In this document: positions 12,586-23,575 of the stretch, piece after piece
How positions within the stretch are numbered: the first letter of the stretch is position 1
Layout of the letters: each line of letters begins with the position of its first letter
Source of the DNA: Thinopyrum elongatum
Taxonomy: Eukaryota; Streptophyta; Magnoliopsida; Poales; Poaceae
NCBI GenBank assembly: GCA_011799875.1
Contig: CM022299.1
Coordinates: 341,746,307-341,810,306 of the forward strand
DNA length: 64,000 bases
Direction: 5' to 3'
The notes under the pieces: model-generated
What the model was told of the DNA's origin: nothing
Databases searched by the model: none
What the model saw: only the letters and a program-made list of their open reading frames with translations
Program-made: the position numbers and the translations under genes

Positions 12586-12879
12586 CTCCCTCTGTCCAGG
12601 TGCATAAAAGTCATCTTAGGTTGTGCATCGCAACCAAGGCGGAGGGGAAAACGAGAGAATTTAATGTTTATTTGCTAATTAATAGCATTGCATGCAATGG
12701 ACTAACTAGTGCATGTCGTGTTTGGTAGTCTCAAGTCATTGAAAGCATGCACGCCTCACATCTCTTATTGGTTGATAGGTCAAGAAACAAGAGACGAGGT
12801 ATGAGTTAATGCACTGCGTCTAAGTGTTTTGGGATTATTTGGTTTTCGTAAGGTGACTTATACACCTAGACGAAGGGAG
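12586..12879. mobile_element. Stowaway-like MITE (294 bp)
   Basis: The inverted termini CTCCCTCTGTCCAGGTGCAT (left) and the complement of CTCCCTTCGTCTAGGTGTAT (right) are flanked by TA at 12584-12585 and 12880-12881. Beyond the TA the flanks are also partly palindromic (GTAGTACTAC), so the exact border could shift by a few bases. The interior has no coding capacity. Confidence 0.8.
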
Positions 12880-12881
12880 TA

Positions 12882-13511
12882 GTACTCCATGGCGCGATCC
12901 ATCGGCAAGCAGGCGGGAAAGTTTGCGTATAGTCGGTTTGCGGTGAGTGGCATGCCGAGCGATCGTGTGGGTGGAGGCTTGTGTGCGGTGAGACACGAAT
13001 GCGACAAACATGATTTAAACATTGGTTTTGCTCGATGGTGCGATCCACCGAAACGAAACGTTGGTTTCCAAAAGAATACTATAGTATACTATACTGCATG
13101 AGGGAGAAGCGGACTCAACGAAGAGTGATGGTTGCTTCTTCCGTCCAACATACTACCGGGTCTATGTGATTTGACGACTCATTGGTCATTATTACTGCGG
13201 TGGTAGAGCGTCGTAGAGTGTCTACACTCTTATTTATTTATTTATTTATTTATTCTCTAATAAAACTAACTTTCTCCACTCTTACACCGAAGGAGTGCGA
13301 AACACGGCAGCCCAGTGAGTACATGGCCCACCTCACACTATGACCATATTCCTTGGACATCGTGCAACACCTCTGGTCCTTTTTTATTTGCGTTTAACAA
13401 ACAAACCGTAGTACTCCGCATGCCAAGAAAAAATTACTATACACCTGAGTGTATAGAGTATTTTGCCCCCGGATTTGCTATGGAGGAAATGCTGGGTAGT
13501 TACACGCATGC
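12882..13511. other. Decayed non-coding stretch with dispersed promoter-like repeats
   Basis: No gene was found. A segment at 13108-13145 (GAAGAGTGATGGTTGCTTC) recurs near 22395 and 52700, and CACGGCAGCCCAGTGAG at 13302 has a partner near 22112. These are diverged copies of an unclassified dispersed repeat. Confidence 0.35.
13230..13254. repeat. (TTTA)n microsatellite
   Basis: Six uninterrupted TTTA/TTAT units within an AT-rich flank. Confidence 0.85.
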
Positions 13512-13767
13512 AAAGTATTGTCTCAGCCCGGGAACGAAGATGTCCCCGGTGTTGATGCTGTCTCCGATGATCGGGCGAGCCATCGATTCTTCGACAATCC
13601 GACAGCAGAAATCTCAATGAAAGCACCAATATCGGTATCAAAACTGGCGGATCTCGGGTAGGCGTCCCGAACCATGGACCTTGAATCGATGGGGAACAGT
13701 AGACATGGGACATGATGTTTACCTAGGTTCGGGCCCTCTCTAAGATGTAAAGCCCTACGTCCTGCTT
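13512..13767 (-). mobile_element. Element III: LTR 3' end, leader and gag start of a Gypsy element
   Basis: On the minus strand, 13767-13630 is the end of an LTR (terminus ACCGATA, expected ACCGACA). It is followed by TTGGTGCTTTCATTGAG, the position of a primer-binding site, and by an ATG at 13583 opening MARPIIGDSINTGDIFVPG, recalled as the usual start of the product of one wheat Gypsy family. The frame is lost beyond about 13512, so the element is truncated there. The other part of this LTR lies at 21128-21465, separated by the insertion of element I. Confidence 0.65.
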
Positions 13768-14623
13768 TGTTGGGATTGGGGCTCCGCGGACCCAAATAAG
13801 GTTCAAACTCTGGGGCGTGTGCGAAGGATCTTGCCTAGCCGTGGCTCACTACTCACCACCCCACGGCTTGGCTCCGACGAGTTCATGCGAGCGAGAAGAA
13901 GAAGTGGACATGGTGGTTTACCCAGGTTCAGGCCACCTTGCGGTGTAAAACCCTACTCCTACTTTGTGGTTGATTGCCTCGCGAGGAGGATCAGGATGAA
14001 CTAGTACAAGTGTGAGCTGCCTTGGGCGAGCTCAATGGCCGAAGGATTCCATCCCCTCTACGGTGGAGACTAGTCTATATTTATAGTGGCCTTGGCCCTC
14101 TTCCCTCATAGCTTAGGCGGGAAGGGATACCACAATGGCCAATTTGAAGGGTGTCAGGAGTACACCCTATCCTGACTAAAGATGGTCTTCGTCTGCAAAG
14201 CTTCTGGTCGTGACGCCGTCGTGGGTTCGGCGATGACCTCCGTCCTGCCGAGCCAGCGACCTTGGTCTAGTTGCACCAGAATGGAAACCTTTGGGGGATC
14301 CCTTGGGAACCTGCGTACGTCCTTGCCTCCTTAGCACTAATGAGGAAACTGTCCTCTCCTGTGCCCACTGGCGCCCTCCTGGCCTTGGTCGTCATGGCTC
14401 ACGTCATCGCGCCCTTCGCGAGGCGGGAGGCTTGCATAGAGATCTCCGCTCCTCGGGAGGCCGCTCCTCAGGGGGCTTGGTGTCGTTCTCCTCGCGGGGC
14501 AGGGGCCTCGCGAGGGTCTTATCTGTGGAGTCTTGTAGCTGGGCCGTACTGGGCCATTGATGGAGACACGTGCTGATCCGCGGGCAGACGGGTTTGGGTA
14601 CCCTCGGTCCCAGAACACCGACA
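13768..14623 (-). repeat. 3' LTR of element I
   Basis: 856 bp, plus-strand termini TGTTGGGATTGGGG and AACACCGACA. It is a homologue of the LTRs at 20271, 22697, 33280 and 44880. A purine-rich tract on the minus strand follows directly at 14624-14642. Confidence 0.85.
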
Positions 14624-14642
14624 GTAGCCCCTGGGCCCATGG
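14624..14642 (-). promoter_or_regulatory. Polypurine tract of element I
   Basis: The minus strand reads CCATGGGCCCAGGGGCTAC directly before the 3' LTR, the position where plus-strand DNA synthesis is primed. The matching site in element II is 23576-23594. Confidence 0.5.
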
Positions 14643-14871
14643 CGCGCTCGGCCTTGCTTTGAGACAAAGGCAGTGAAGGGAGGGCAAAGCAACGTGGGCT
14701 CTCACCGCCTGCGGGCCAGGCTTGACACATGGTGCGCGATAGGAGGCGAACGCCCCCACTTCCCCACGTCGCCTCGTTAGCCGCCTAGACTGACAAAAGC
14801 CTGGCGTGCGCACTACGAGGCCATCATTGCTTCGAATGTGAAGGGACGCCAGTTGGCCTTCTCTGATCACC

Positions 14872-14878
14872 TATAATA
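14872..14878 (+). promoter_or_regulatory. TATA box of the antisense B3 gene, copy 1
   Basis: TATAATA lies 82 bp upstream of the ATG at 14954. Copy 2 has TATAAAT at the equivalent place (23818), 100 bp upstream of its ATG. Conservation in both copies supports a dedicated promoter on the strand opposite gag-pol. Confidence 0.5.
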
Positions 14879-14953
14879 GGGCGAAGGGAGCGGAGCCTGC
14901 AAACCATCCTCGTCTTCTCATTCCTCCACCCCCACGTCTCTGTCATAGCAGCC

Positions 14954-15795
14954 ATGGCGCCAGTGAGGAGGTTTTCCGCCGCCAAAAAGGGGAAGGTGCC
15001 GCGGGAGGAGCCGGAGCTGCCTCCGCCGAAGAGAGGGCGCGGCAGCCCCCGTAAGTCCACCATGACGCCGGCGGCAGCTCCACAGGGGCACGGGCGCCCT
15101 CCTTTGGGTGTCCGCACCGGCTCCGGCAGCTGTGGGAAGAGCTCCTCCCGCGGAGGTGGCCGCGGGAGTCGTGGCGGCCAAGGCCGAGGGGGAGGCACGC
15201 GGTGGCCGCCCGACCACCTCGCCCGCGGGCCCATTCTGCTGACATGGCCCGCGAGTTTGTGGTGTGGATGGAGAGTCCGCCATGCACCTGGATCTGGCTC
15301 CCGCGCTCCTTCACGGAGGAGCTGCCGGCGGGAGGACCCGTCGGGCTGTGGCTGCAGCCTAACGGCTGCTGCAACAGATCCTCGTGGGCAGAGGTCAAAG
15401 TCACCCCCTCAGGCTACGTGTACCTGACCCGAGGGTGGCAGTCGTTTGCCCGCGCCCGCGTCCTAAAGGGGAGGCACACCCTCCACTTCAAGTATGACGG
15501 GGCCACGATGCTCTTCGTCAAGGTCTTCGGGGAGGACGGCAGACGGCTGGGGTGCTTCCTGGAGAGCGACATCAGCGACGGCGATCACCTCTCCGACGAC
15601 GATGGCCATCGAGGCAACAACGTCCTCGGCGGCGAACTTGCCCTTGGCGACAGCCGCGACACCTCCAGCGGCGACATTGCTTCCTCCGGGGGGAGCTCGA
15701 GCGACGATGACTACGATGAGCCGCCGCGTCAAGGAGGAGGAGGAATCCGGGAGGCTGCTTCTTTTGTTTTTTTATTTCCTGCATCAGAACCATGA
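14954..15795 (+). pseudogene. Antisense AT-hook/B3-domain gene carried by element I
   Basis: The ATG opens MAPVRRF and a basic segment PPPKRGRGSPRK (an AT-hook-like core is better preserved in copy 2). About 80 codons on, the frame must move by +2 to continue into a B3-type domain. The B3 frame is open from 15202 to the TGA at 15793. B3 features (about residues 30-118 of that frame) are WIWLPRSF, GLWLQ, SWAEVKV, GYVYLTRGWQSFARA, LKGRHTLHFKYDG and FVKVFG, which follow the usual B3 strand order. An acidic Ser/Asp tail (SSSDDDYDEPP) follows. B3 domains bind DNA in plant transcription factors, so the product would be a nuclear DNA-binding protein. The +2 step is shared with copy 2, so it is either an intron or an old shared frameshift. 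It lies antisense to pol, between pol and the 3' LTR. Confidence 0.65.
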
Positions 15796-17182
15796 AGGGC
15801 CCCGCGGGGGCGTGTAAGGAACTGTGGCGCTTGTGCCTTTATCTTAATGTTTTACCCACGTTTTCAAGTTATGCTGGCGTATCTCATTTGGGCTCGAGCC
15901 CCCCTTTTTTCGTTCATGGTAGCTTAGTGCTCTGTGTCGCCGGAACCCAGTCCCCAGGTAGGCTTCTGCCGTCGCTGGTATGCCACATCGCGATGCCGTG
16001 TGCAAGGCTAGGAGGTGAGCGACTCGAGGTCCGGTAGGAGCTCCAGAGGCGCGGTGCTCAAGAGGCCCCCCTTGACGCGCAAGCGGCTCTTGAGAGAGAG
16101 AAAGGGAGTTTTCCGCCCAAACAAGATTGCGAAAATCAGAGGTGCAGTGGTAATAGTAAAGCTCACGCTCAACGCGGAGAGGGTGACTTAGCTCAGGGTG
16201 CTCGTGGCCCGCAAAGGGTTCTTGCGTCGTGAGGGCGCGCTTTTCTGGAACCTGGCATTCTTTAATAATTCGAGTGGTGCCAGCGTGGCCAAGCCGCGCC
16301 CCACTTACTGTGCTCCCGCGCGGGGTTTTCCCCTCACTTCCTTGCTTACCAAGGTGCTCTACGTCCTCGGGACCTAGCCCTCGGGCGAGCTCAGCTGCGG
16401 CTGGTATGTCAGGTCGCGATGCCTAGAATAAGGCCTAGGGTGTGAGGGCCTGAGAGCCAGTAGGGGCTCCTGAGACGCGATGCTCAAGAGCCCCCCTTTT
16501 AATATACAAGTGGCTCGCGCAAAAAGGAGTGGTGTGCCTCGTGAGGGTGCCAAGGAAAAGGGCTCCGGCCGGTGACACGCGGCGTATGAAGCGATTTTAC
16601 TTAGCCTTTCGCGGAGCAAACCGCTGCCTAATCGAGGCGGCCCTTCCTGAGGCGGCAATGTGTCGTGAAGGCCGCTCGAGCGCCCGTCTCCAGAGGTTCC
16701 TGCTCATTAATCAATCATAAGATACAAGGGGCAGCGTGCGCGATCCGCTCGGAATCGTTCCGTGAGAAGATGAAGGCACTAAAGACCTGGTGAGGTGATG
16801 TGCATGGGGCCGACCCGCGAGCCAGAGCTCAATCGCTTAGATTTATTAGTGCTGCAGGGACGGACCCAAGCATAAGCGCCGTGCCGATAGCCCCCTCTCA
16901 TAGGACGTTCAGGAGCAGAGCTGGCAGTGCGCACAGCCCGTGGGGTGGTGGCTCTAGAGGTGATGTGACATTGAGCGCTGGGTTAATAGTCATAATAACT
17001 CATGAAGCATAGCTGGTTCAAGGTACACAAACAGAACGATACAACCGCAGGGGCAAGCCCTAACAGCTTGAGGATGATGCAGCCTGTGGGGTGCCCTCGA
17101 TTGAACAAACCAAAAAGTCACCTGGCAATGATGCTGGAGAAGCGTCGGGGTAGCTGATGAAGTGTGCTGTGGAGGTTGCTCC
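15796..17182. other. Non-coding part of element I with diverged internal repeats
   Basis: The start is the 3' flank of the antisense gene (TTTTATTTCCTGCATCAGAA, conserved at 24848 in copy 2). Segments at 15966-16110 and 16390-16530 are diverged direct repeats sharing ATCGCGATGCC-like and GCTCAAGAG-CCCCCC blocks. A related block sits at 25250-25340 in element II. No RNase H or integrase motif is present. Confidence 0.5.
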
Positions 17183-17605
17183 TCACGAGCCGGGCGGAGG
17201 CTTGAGAGGCTCGCGAGGGTCCGGGGCCTCCTGAGACGCGATCGCTAAGTGCCAAGCCTCGTGAGATGCCATAGCACGCTGCACCAGGCGCTTGTATGAG
17301 GCACCAACATTCAGCAGGCCGAACGGCATGCAGATGTAGTTGCAGGGGTAACCCCCACTCCGGCCGACGTGCGATGGCCAGAAGAGGTCCTGCGAAGTGG
17401 CCCTGTTGAGGCCCGGGATATTGACGCAGACGCGCAGCTCGCCACCTGCGTCAGGGGTGGCAGTTGCGCTGGTGGATCGTGCGGGCGCCACTCGCCGTGC
17501 ATGGCTTGCACTTCCTGAAGCTCCTCGACTGCCTTGGTAATGAACTCTCGTGCTCGTGGCGCCTCGGGCCACGCTCCTTGGTTGTGGGGGCGCGCACCAA
17601 GGCAT
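17183..17605 (-). pseudogene. Reverse transcriptase fragment of element I, internally deleted
   Basis: The minus-strand frame contains GGELRVCVNIPGLNRAT, matching the 'WRMCVDYTDLNKA' block of Gypsy RT. Only about 15 residues later comes PCNYICMPFGLLNVGASYKR, matching the 'MPFGLxNAGATYQR' block. In intact RT these are separated by roughly 60 residues, so an internal deletion has removed the sequence between them. The YxDD catalytic block downstream is absent. The frame is out of phase with the upstream gag-PR frame. The fragment cannot encode an active enzyme. Confidence 0.7.
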
Positions 17606-17805
17606 GCCTCCAAGTGGTGGCCGAGCGCCTCCCTCATCGCACTAGTCAGGTCAGAGGCCCTCCAGATGGAAGCCCCCGAGCCCGTCCCGAGGGAGGCGCC
17701 GGGCGTGGCTTCCTATGCAGAAGGGAGGGGCGCCCCGGTGACAGGGGCGGAGCCTAAGGCGTCGCCAGTGGATTTCTTGGCCTCCGGGTGGCTCTTGGGG
17801 AGGAG

Positions 17806-20199
17806 CTACTTCTTCTTTGAGGGGGTGGGCTTGGGAGGCATGATGTCGCCCTCGCCGTCCAAGTTTTCGGCCACTGGGACACGGTAGGCATGCTCGAGAG
17901 AGCAGATTGCGTCCTTCTCATCGCAGGCGACCGTGATGATGCCGCTGCATCCTGGCATCTTGAGGACGTTGTAGCCATGATGAGTAGCCGCCATGAACTT
18001 GGCGAGCGCCGGGTACCCCGGGATGGCGTTGTACAAGAGGCCGATATGGGCCACGTCGAAGTCGATGAGCTCGGTGTGGTAGTTTTCGCGCTTGCTAAAG
18101 GTGACAGGAAGGTGCACCTGGCCCAGGGGAGTGGTGGAGCCATCGGTCACCCCAGAGAATGGCCTGGTGGGCATGAGTTGGTCGTAGGGCACCTGAAGCA
18201 TCTCGAAGGTCATGACGGAGAACACGTTGAGGCCAGCGCCACCATCGATGAGAGTCTTGGTGACGGAGACGTTGCTGATGGTGGGCGTGCAGAGCATGGG
18301 GAGCACGCTAAAAGTGGCCACGCACCTGAGGTGATCCTTGGAGTCAAAAGTGATGGTGTACTGCGACCACCTGAGGGGACCCACAGCCTCGAGCTTCGCG
18401 GGGGCTGCATTCACCTCGCGAGAGAACTACTTGAAGATGCGATTCGAGGCGGGCGCCTGAGGTCTGCCGAGGATGCAGGCGATCGCGCGAGGCTCCTGGT
18501 AGCCCCCAGCCCCATCGTCCTGATGGTTGTCGTCGTTCCTCCTTGGCGGTGGCGGCAGCGGAGGGAGACCGGCGTTGCCCTAAGAACGGGCCTCGCGAGG
18601 CTAGTTGCGCCAAGGGTCGTCACGAGGCTGACCACGCTAGTCACCCTCGCGAGGCTAGTCACAATAGCCCTGGCAAGGGTTGCGGTTGTCCTAGCGGCCT
18701 GCGCCACGGCCTCCTCCGTGGCCGAAGTTGCGGTCACTACGCTCGGGATAGCAGCCCCGGCGCTTGTCTCGGAGCGCCCTGAGCTCCTAGCAGTCGTTGG
18801 TGTTGTGGGTGTGCATGTTGTGGAAGACGCAGAATGGGCGAGTGTCCTTGGGTTGCTCATCGCGATCATGGCCGCGCTTCAGCTCAGGCTCTGCCGCCAG
18901 CACGGTGGGTCCCTTGTGCTTTGCTTCCTTGGCCTTAGCCTTCTTGTCTTCAGGGTCGACATCTGGGTTCTTGAGGAGGGAGAGGCGCCCTTCTTCCGCC
19001 CTGGCGCATCTATCCGCCAAGTTGAACATCTTCAGCGGCGTGCACAGGTCATCATGGATGGTGAGCTCCTCGCTCATCTTGACATCCATGACGCCCTCGG
19101 TGAACGCCGAGATGATGGCTTCGTCCGAGGCCTTCGGGATCTTGAGGCGAACGTTGGTGAAGCGCTGAATGTACTTGCGAAGGGTCTCGCTCGACTATTG
19201 CTTCACGCGCCGCAGGTCAATGACGGTGAGGGCGTGGTCATGAGTTCCTTGGAAGTTGGCGATGATCCGCTCGCGAAGCTCATCCCAAGAGGAGATCGAC
19301 CCCTCTGGGAGGTGCATGAGCCAGGAGCGCGCGCCGTCCTTGAGAGCAATGGGGAACCAGTTTGCCATGGCCTTGTCGTTGCCGTTGGCCGCCTCGATGC
19401 TTAGTGAGTAGAGCTGGAGGAAATCCGCAGGGTCAGGGACGCCGTCGTAGCACGGGGGCAGGTCCGGCTTGAACTTGACCGGCCAGACAACTTGGCGCAG
19501 CTCATGAGTGAAGCCACGACAACCTGCCGTGCTCACGGGCGTGGCCCGTGCGAGGGGGGCACGGTCTTGATGCCCACACGCGGCAGCCTCCGTAGCGGCT
19601 CGGTCTTGGTGCTGATGCGGCGGTGCGGGGAGCGCACGCGTGTCGTACTGCGGCTGCTGCACAACCTGGCAGCTAGCCTCGTCCCTGGCCGGCGCCGGTG
19701 CTCCGCGCGGTGGGTCATGCAGACACGCGTTGCACCTCGGCTCGGTGTTAGTGCTGCGCAGAGGAGGAGGCGGGGGCGTGCCATGCGCCACGTCGCCTGC
19801 ATGAGACAGCGGGGGACAGAGCGAGTGGGAAGGCGACGGGGCCTCGCCGGCGGCATTGACGAGCTCGGTGATGCGACCAAGCTAGGCATCATAGCCCTCG
19901 TTGGCGGGATGGTAGCGCAACAGCTCACGTGCCATGAGAAGTGTAGCCTGCGTGTTTGCCAGCCCGCGACGAGCGTGGCAAGATGACGCCGTGGCGGGAG
20001 TGAGGGAAGGCGTGGCGGTGCGGTCGTCACGCTGCACGGAGGGCGGCAGTGAAGAGTCCTGCTGCTCATGAGCAGCGGGGTCAGTTGCAGCTTTAGCTAC
20101 GGGGGAAGAGGAGCTGCGTGAGGCGCCGTGACCCATCAGCGCTGTCTGGGCGACACGGGCGGCCCGGCGCTCGGTGCAAACCCAGCGGGCATCGGCCAT
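17806..20199 (-). pseudogene. gag-protease polyprotein of element I, interrupted by TAG stops
   Basis: One reading frame runs from the ATG at 20197-20199 (MADARW; element II has MADTVP) to 17806, broken by TAG at 19882, 19195, 18787 and 18427 and ending in TAG at 17806. Gag core: CYDGVPDPADFLQLY...MANWFPIALKDGARSWL, typical of plant Gypsy capsid. A knuckle FCVFHNMHTHNTNDC follows (about 18830-18790). The protease region has TKTLIDGGAGLNVFS, where the catalytic Asp-Ser-Gly is changed to Asp-Gly-Gly; element II keeps LIDSGADLNVLS. At 17806 the TAG stands where element II has Gln (KKKQLL). The polyprotein would build the particle and process it, but this copy cannot. Confidence 0.8.
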
Positions 20200-20255
20200 G
20201 GAAGCGACGAAGCAAGGACGGAGCGAAACGGAAGGGAGAACTTTGACACGCCCCT

Positions 20256-20270
20256 ACCTGGCGCACCAAA
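20256..20270 (-). promoter_or_regulatory. Primer-binding site region of element I
   Basis: The minus strand reads TTTGGTGCGCCAGGT directly inside the 5' LTR. Element II has TTTGGCGCGCCAGGT at 33265-33279. Position and conservation fit a tRNA primer-binding site; the tRNA was not identified. Confidence 0.5.
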
Positions 20271-21127
20271 TGTCGGGATCAGGGCTCCGCAGACCCAAAT
20301 AAGGTTCGAACTCTAGGGTGTGTGCGAAGGATCTTGCCTAGCCGCGGCTCACTGCTCACCAACCCATGGCTTGGCTCCGACAAGTTCGTGCGAGTGAGAA
20401 GAAAAAGTGGACATGGTGGTTTACCCAGGTTCGGGCCACCTTGCGGTGTAAAACCCTACTCCTGCTTTGTGGTCGATTGCCTCACGACGAGGATGAGGAT
20501 GAACTAGTACAAGTGTGATCTGCCTCGGGCGAGCTCAATGGCCGAAGGATCCCATCACCTCTACGGTGGAGACTAGTCTATATTTACAGTGGCATTGGCC
20601 CTCTTCCCTCATAGCTTAGGCGGGAAGGGATACCACAACGGCCAATTTGAAGGGGGACAGGAGTACACCCTATCCTAACTAAAGGTGGTCTTCGTCTGAA
20701 AATCGTTTGGTCGTGACGCCGTGCTGGGCTCGGCGATGACCTCCATCCTGCCAAGCCAGCAACCTTGGTCTAGTTGCACCAGAATGGAAACCTTTGGGGG
20801 ATCCCTTGGGAACCCGCGTACGTCCTTGCCTCCTTAGCACTAAAGAGGAAACTGTCCTCTCCTGTGCCCGCTGGTGCCCTCTTGGCCTTGGTCGTCATGG
20901 CTCACGTCATCGCACCCCTCGCGAGGCGGGAGGCTTGCATAGAGATCTTTGCTCCTCGAGAGGCCGCTCCTCGGGGGGGGGGGGGGGGGCTTGGTGTCGT
21001 TCTCCTCGCGGGGCGGGGGCCTCATGAGGGTCTTGTCCGTGGAGTCTTGTAGCTGGGCCATTGATGGAGACATGCGCTGGGCCGTAGGCAGACGGGTCTG
21101 GGTACCCCCGATCCCAGAATGCCGACA
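20271..21127 (-). repeat. 5' LTR of element I
   Basis: 857 bp, plus-strand termini TGTCGGGATCAGGG and AATGCCGACA. A run of 17 G residues (20973-20989) interrupts it and is absent from the other LTR, so it is a recent expansion or a sequencing-sensitive spot. Confidence 0.85.
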
Positions 21128-21465
21128 TGCTTGATTATATTGCTTGTGTAAGAGGGGGTTACAGAGTAGATCTACCACGAGATCAGACGAACTAAACCCT
21201 AACTAGTAGGATGGTGATTGTTCTTCTAGCCTCTATGGACTAAGCCCCCTGGTTTATATAGACACCAAGGGTACTAGGGTTTACAGATAGTCGGTTACAT
21301 CAAGGAAACATCGGATCTTCCATCTTGACATGGGGTACACACCAAGGGACAAAAGGTCTTCGGTCCGGATATGGTACGACCCAACAGTCCGGCCCATGTG
21401 AGATGAGCCAACACCCCGAGGACCCCCCCCCCCAGTCTAGGACTCCCTCGGCTCCTATCCTGCTA
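21128..21465 (-). repeat. Element III: remaining 5' part of the split LTR
   Basis: It continues the LTR interrupted at 13767 after the TGCTT target duplication. It carries the minus-strand promoter segment GTGTCTATATAAACCAGGGG (about 21250-21270) typical of this LTR type. Joined with 13630-13767 it makes an LTR of about 0.47 kb. The outer border near 21465 is approximate. Confidence 0.6.
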
Positions 21466-22691
21466 GAAATAGGAGAGCTCAGTAATAATTTCTCTTCTTT
21501 TGTTATTCAGCATGTAAACGGCCAGCAAACCTTCCGGCGCATCTTCGTGCGAAGCGTGCTTGCACTTTGAATGTGAGCGAGAGCTGGCTTGATGAAACAC
21601 CTAGCTTCCTAGTGACCAGTCACTTGGCTGATTGTCCTAAGAATGCTTTTATATGAATAAAGCTCTCTCATTTACCCGCAAATTTTTTTTAAGCCATATT
21701 AACCGGAAAGGAGGTAGTACGGACTAGCACTACTTTGTTGTGTCCCGTCAACTCGCGGAACGAGGAGAAGCTTGCAGGACGAGGTGAAGCTTGCTTATTA
21801 TACTATGCCCTGTCCGTCTACCACAAGTGCGGTGGCTCACAGGATGAGGAGAAGCTTTTGACTAATGCAACCTCTCGCTCGCCCAGGCGGTGGACGTGCA
21901 GTAGTTCATTCGGTGTCAGATTGGCAGAGGCATCCATTGCAGTACCATCATTGTTCAACTTCCCGAAGAGGCAAAGAGCCAAGCACAAGGTTTAGTAGTA
22001 CAAGTAGTACTACTAGTATACATGTAGTAGGAACCGCATGGTGGAGCATCTGCACTCTTATTTTATTTTAATCTGTGATAAAGTACACAGTTATTCTAGA
22101 GAAGTGCGGAAAACGGCAGCCCAATGAAGTGGTACAATTCAAAAACATCGAACATGTAATGATGACATCGATCAACCATGCTCTATTATTTACTGGCCTC
22201 CGTGCGACACCTAGCCCGTCTGTGTTCTCGCTCCTCGTCTCTCTCAAGGAGCGGCGGGTTGGCCATTTTGCCATCAATTGAGATTGGTTTGCTCACACTC
22301 CGGTCCCACATGTCAGTGATATGCCAAGAGGAAGCGTGTTGACCGACAGGCCATATGTGTACTTGGTTTTGCACCTTCATACTAGTAGGAGCGGATTCAA
22401 AGAAGAGTGTATTGATGGTTGCTTCGTCCGAGGAACTTACTGTGGGAAAGGTGGGGCTTATGATTTGACTGCTCATTACTCACTATTAGTGCGGCGCAAC
22501 GACCGGGCTGAGTCTCCCATGCGGTTGTGCACTATAATTTGGTGCATGGCACATGGTCCCGGATGCTGAATGGCTTCTCGCAATGCTATCAAGCTTCAAG
22601 CATTTGTTTACATAATTTACGTACACATAATTTTCCAGCAACATGAAATTGTACAATGCTCTGAACCTTTCAGCTTTTAATTCATGTGTCT
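21466..22691. other. Decayed sequence left of element II; possible LINE tail and dispersed repeats
   Basis: AATAAAGCTCTCTCATTTACCC plus a T-rich tract (about 21655-21690) resembles the 3' end of a LINE or a gene 3' UTR, but no coding part is recognisable. Segments near 22112, 22298 and 22391 recur elsewhere in the window (13.1-13.3, 47.9, 49.8, 51.9 and 52.7 kb) as unclassified dispersed repeats. No gene is supported. Confidence 0.35.
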
Positions 22692-22696
22692 TGCCA

Positions 22697-23575
22697 TGTC
22701 GGATTCAGGGCTCCGCAGACTGAAGAAGGTTCGAACTCTAGGGTGTGTGTCAAGATCTCAACCTCTCAAGCTTCGAGCTCGTCGCCCCACAGCCTAGCCT
22801 AGCCGGACTCGCTTGAGCAAGGAAGAAGATGAACATGGCAGTTTACCCAGGTTCGGGCCACCTTGCGGTGTAAAACCCTACTCCTGCTTTGTGGTGGATT
22901 AGCCTCACGAGGGGCTGAGGACGAACTAATACAGTGGATGAACAGCCTCGCGAGGGCTATGTTGGTGAGGGTGGAAAGGATTCGATCTCTCTCTACAGTG
23001 GTGGCTAACCTATACTTATAGTGGCCTCGGTCCTTTTCCCCCAAAACGTAGGTGGGAAGGGATCCCACAGTGGCCAATTTGAAAGGGGACAAGTAGTACA
23101 CCTTATCCTGACAAAAGGTGGTCTTCACCTGCAAAGCTTCTAGTCGTGACGCAGCGGTGGGCTCAGCGATGACATCCGTCCTGCCGTGCTGGTGGTCTTA
23201 GTCTTGTAGCACCGGAATGGAAACCTTCGCCAGATTCCTCTGGAAACCACGCCTGTCCTTGCCTCCTTAGCACCAAAGAGGAAACTTCCTCCTCTGCGCC
23301 CGCTGGTGCCCGCCTGGCCTTGGTCGTCATGGCTTGCATCATCGCAGCCTCATGAGGCTGGTACCTGCATAGAAATATCCGCTCCTCGAGAGGCAGCCTG
23401 GGGAGGCCGCCCCCTCCAGAGGTCTCAGCGTCGTCCGCCTCGCGAAGCCAGGGGGCCTTCGCGAGGGTCTTGTCTTGGCGGTCTTGTAGGTGGGCCGTAC
23501 CAGGCCGTCGAAGGAGCCACGCCGCCGGGCCGCAGGCAAGCAAGTCTGGGCACCCTGGTTCCCAGAACGCCGACA
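22697..23575 (-). repeat. 3' LTR of element II
   Basis: 879 bp, plus-strand termini TGTCGGATTCAGGG and AACGCCGACA. The minus-strand polypurine tract CCTTGGGCCCGGGGGCTAC adjoins it at 23576-23594. Confidence 0.85.

Larger units (their letters stand above)
13768..21127 (-). mobile_element. Element I: complete Tat-like Gypsy retrotransposon, non-autonomous
   Basis: LTRs (13768-14623 and 20271-21127) flank gag-protease, a fragment of reverse transcriptase and an antisense B3 gene. The element sits in element III's LTR with a perfect 5-bp target duplication TGCTT (13763-13767 and 21128-21132). On the minus strand the order is 5' LTR, primer-binding site, gag-PR, RT fragment, non-coding repeats, antisense gene, purine tract, 3' LTR. 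RNase H and integrase were not found, so mobility must have depended on other copies. The gag CxxHx4Hx4C-type knuckle (FCVFHNMHTHNTNDC) points to the Tat/Ogre lineage. The two LTRs differ at roughly 9% of sites over the first 170 bases (by eye), so the insertion is old. Confidence 0.85.

Noticed and set aside
17890..19404. 504-codon open frame on the plus strand
   Set aside because: It lies exactly antisense to the gag-protease frame of element I, in GC-rich sequence. It shows no domain, and the opposite strand has clear Gypsy gag and protease motifs.
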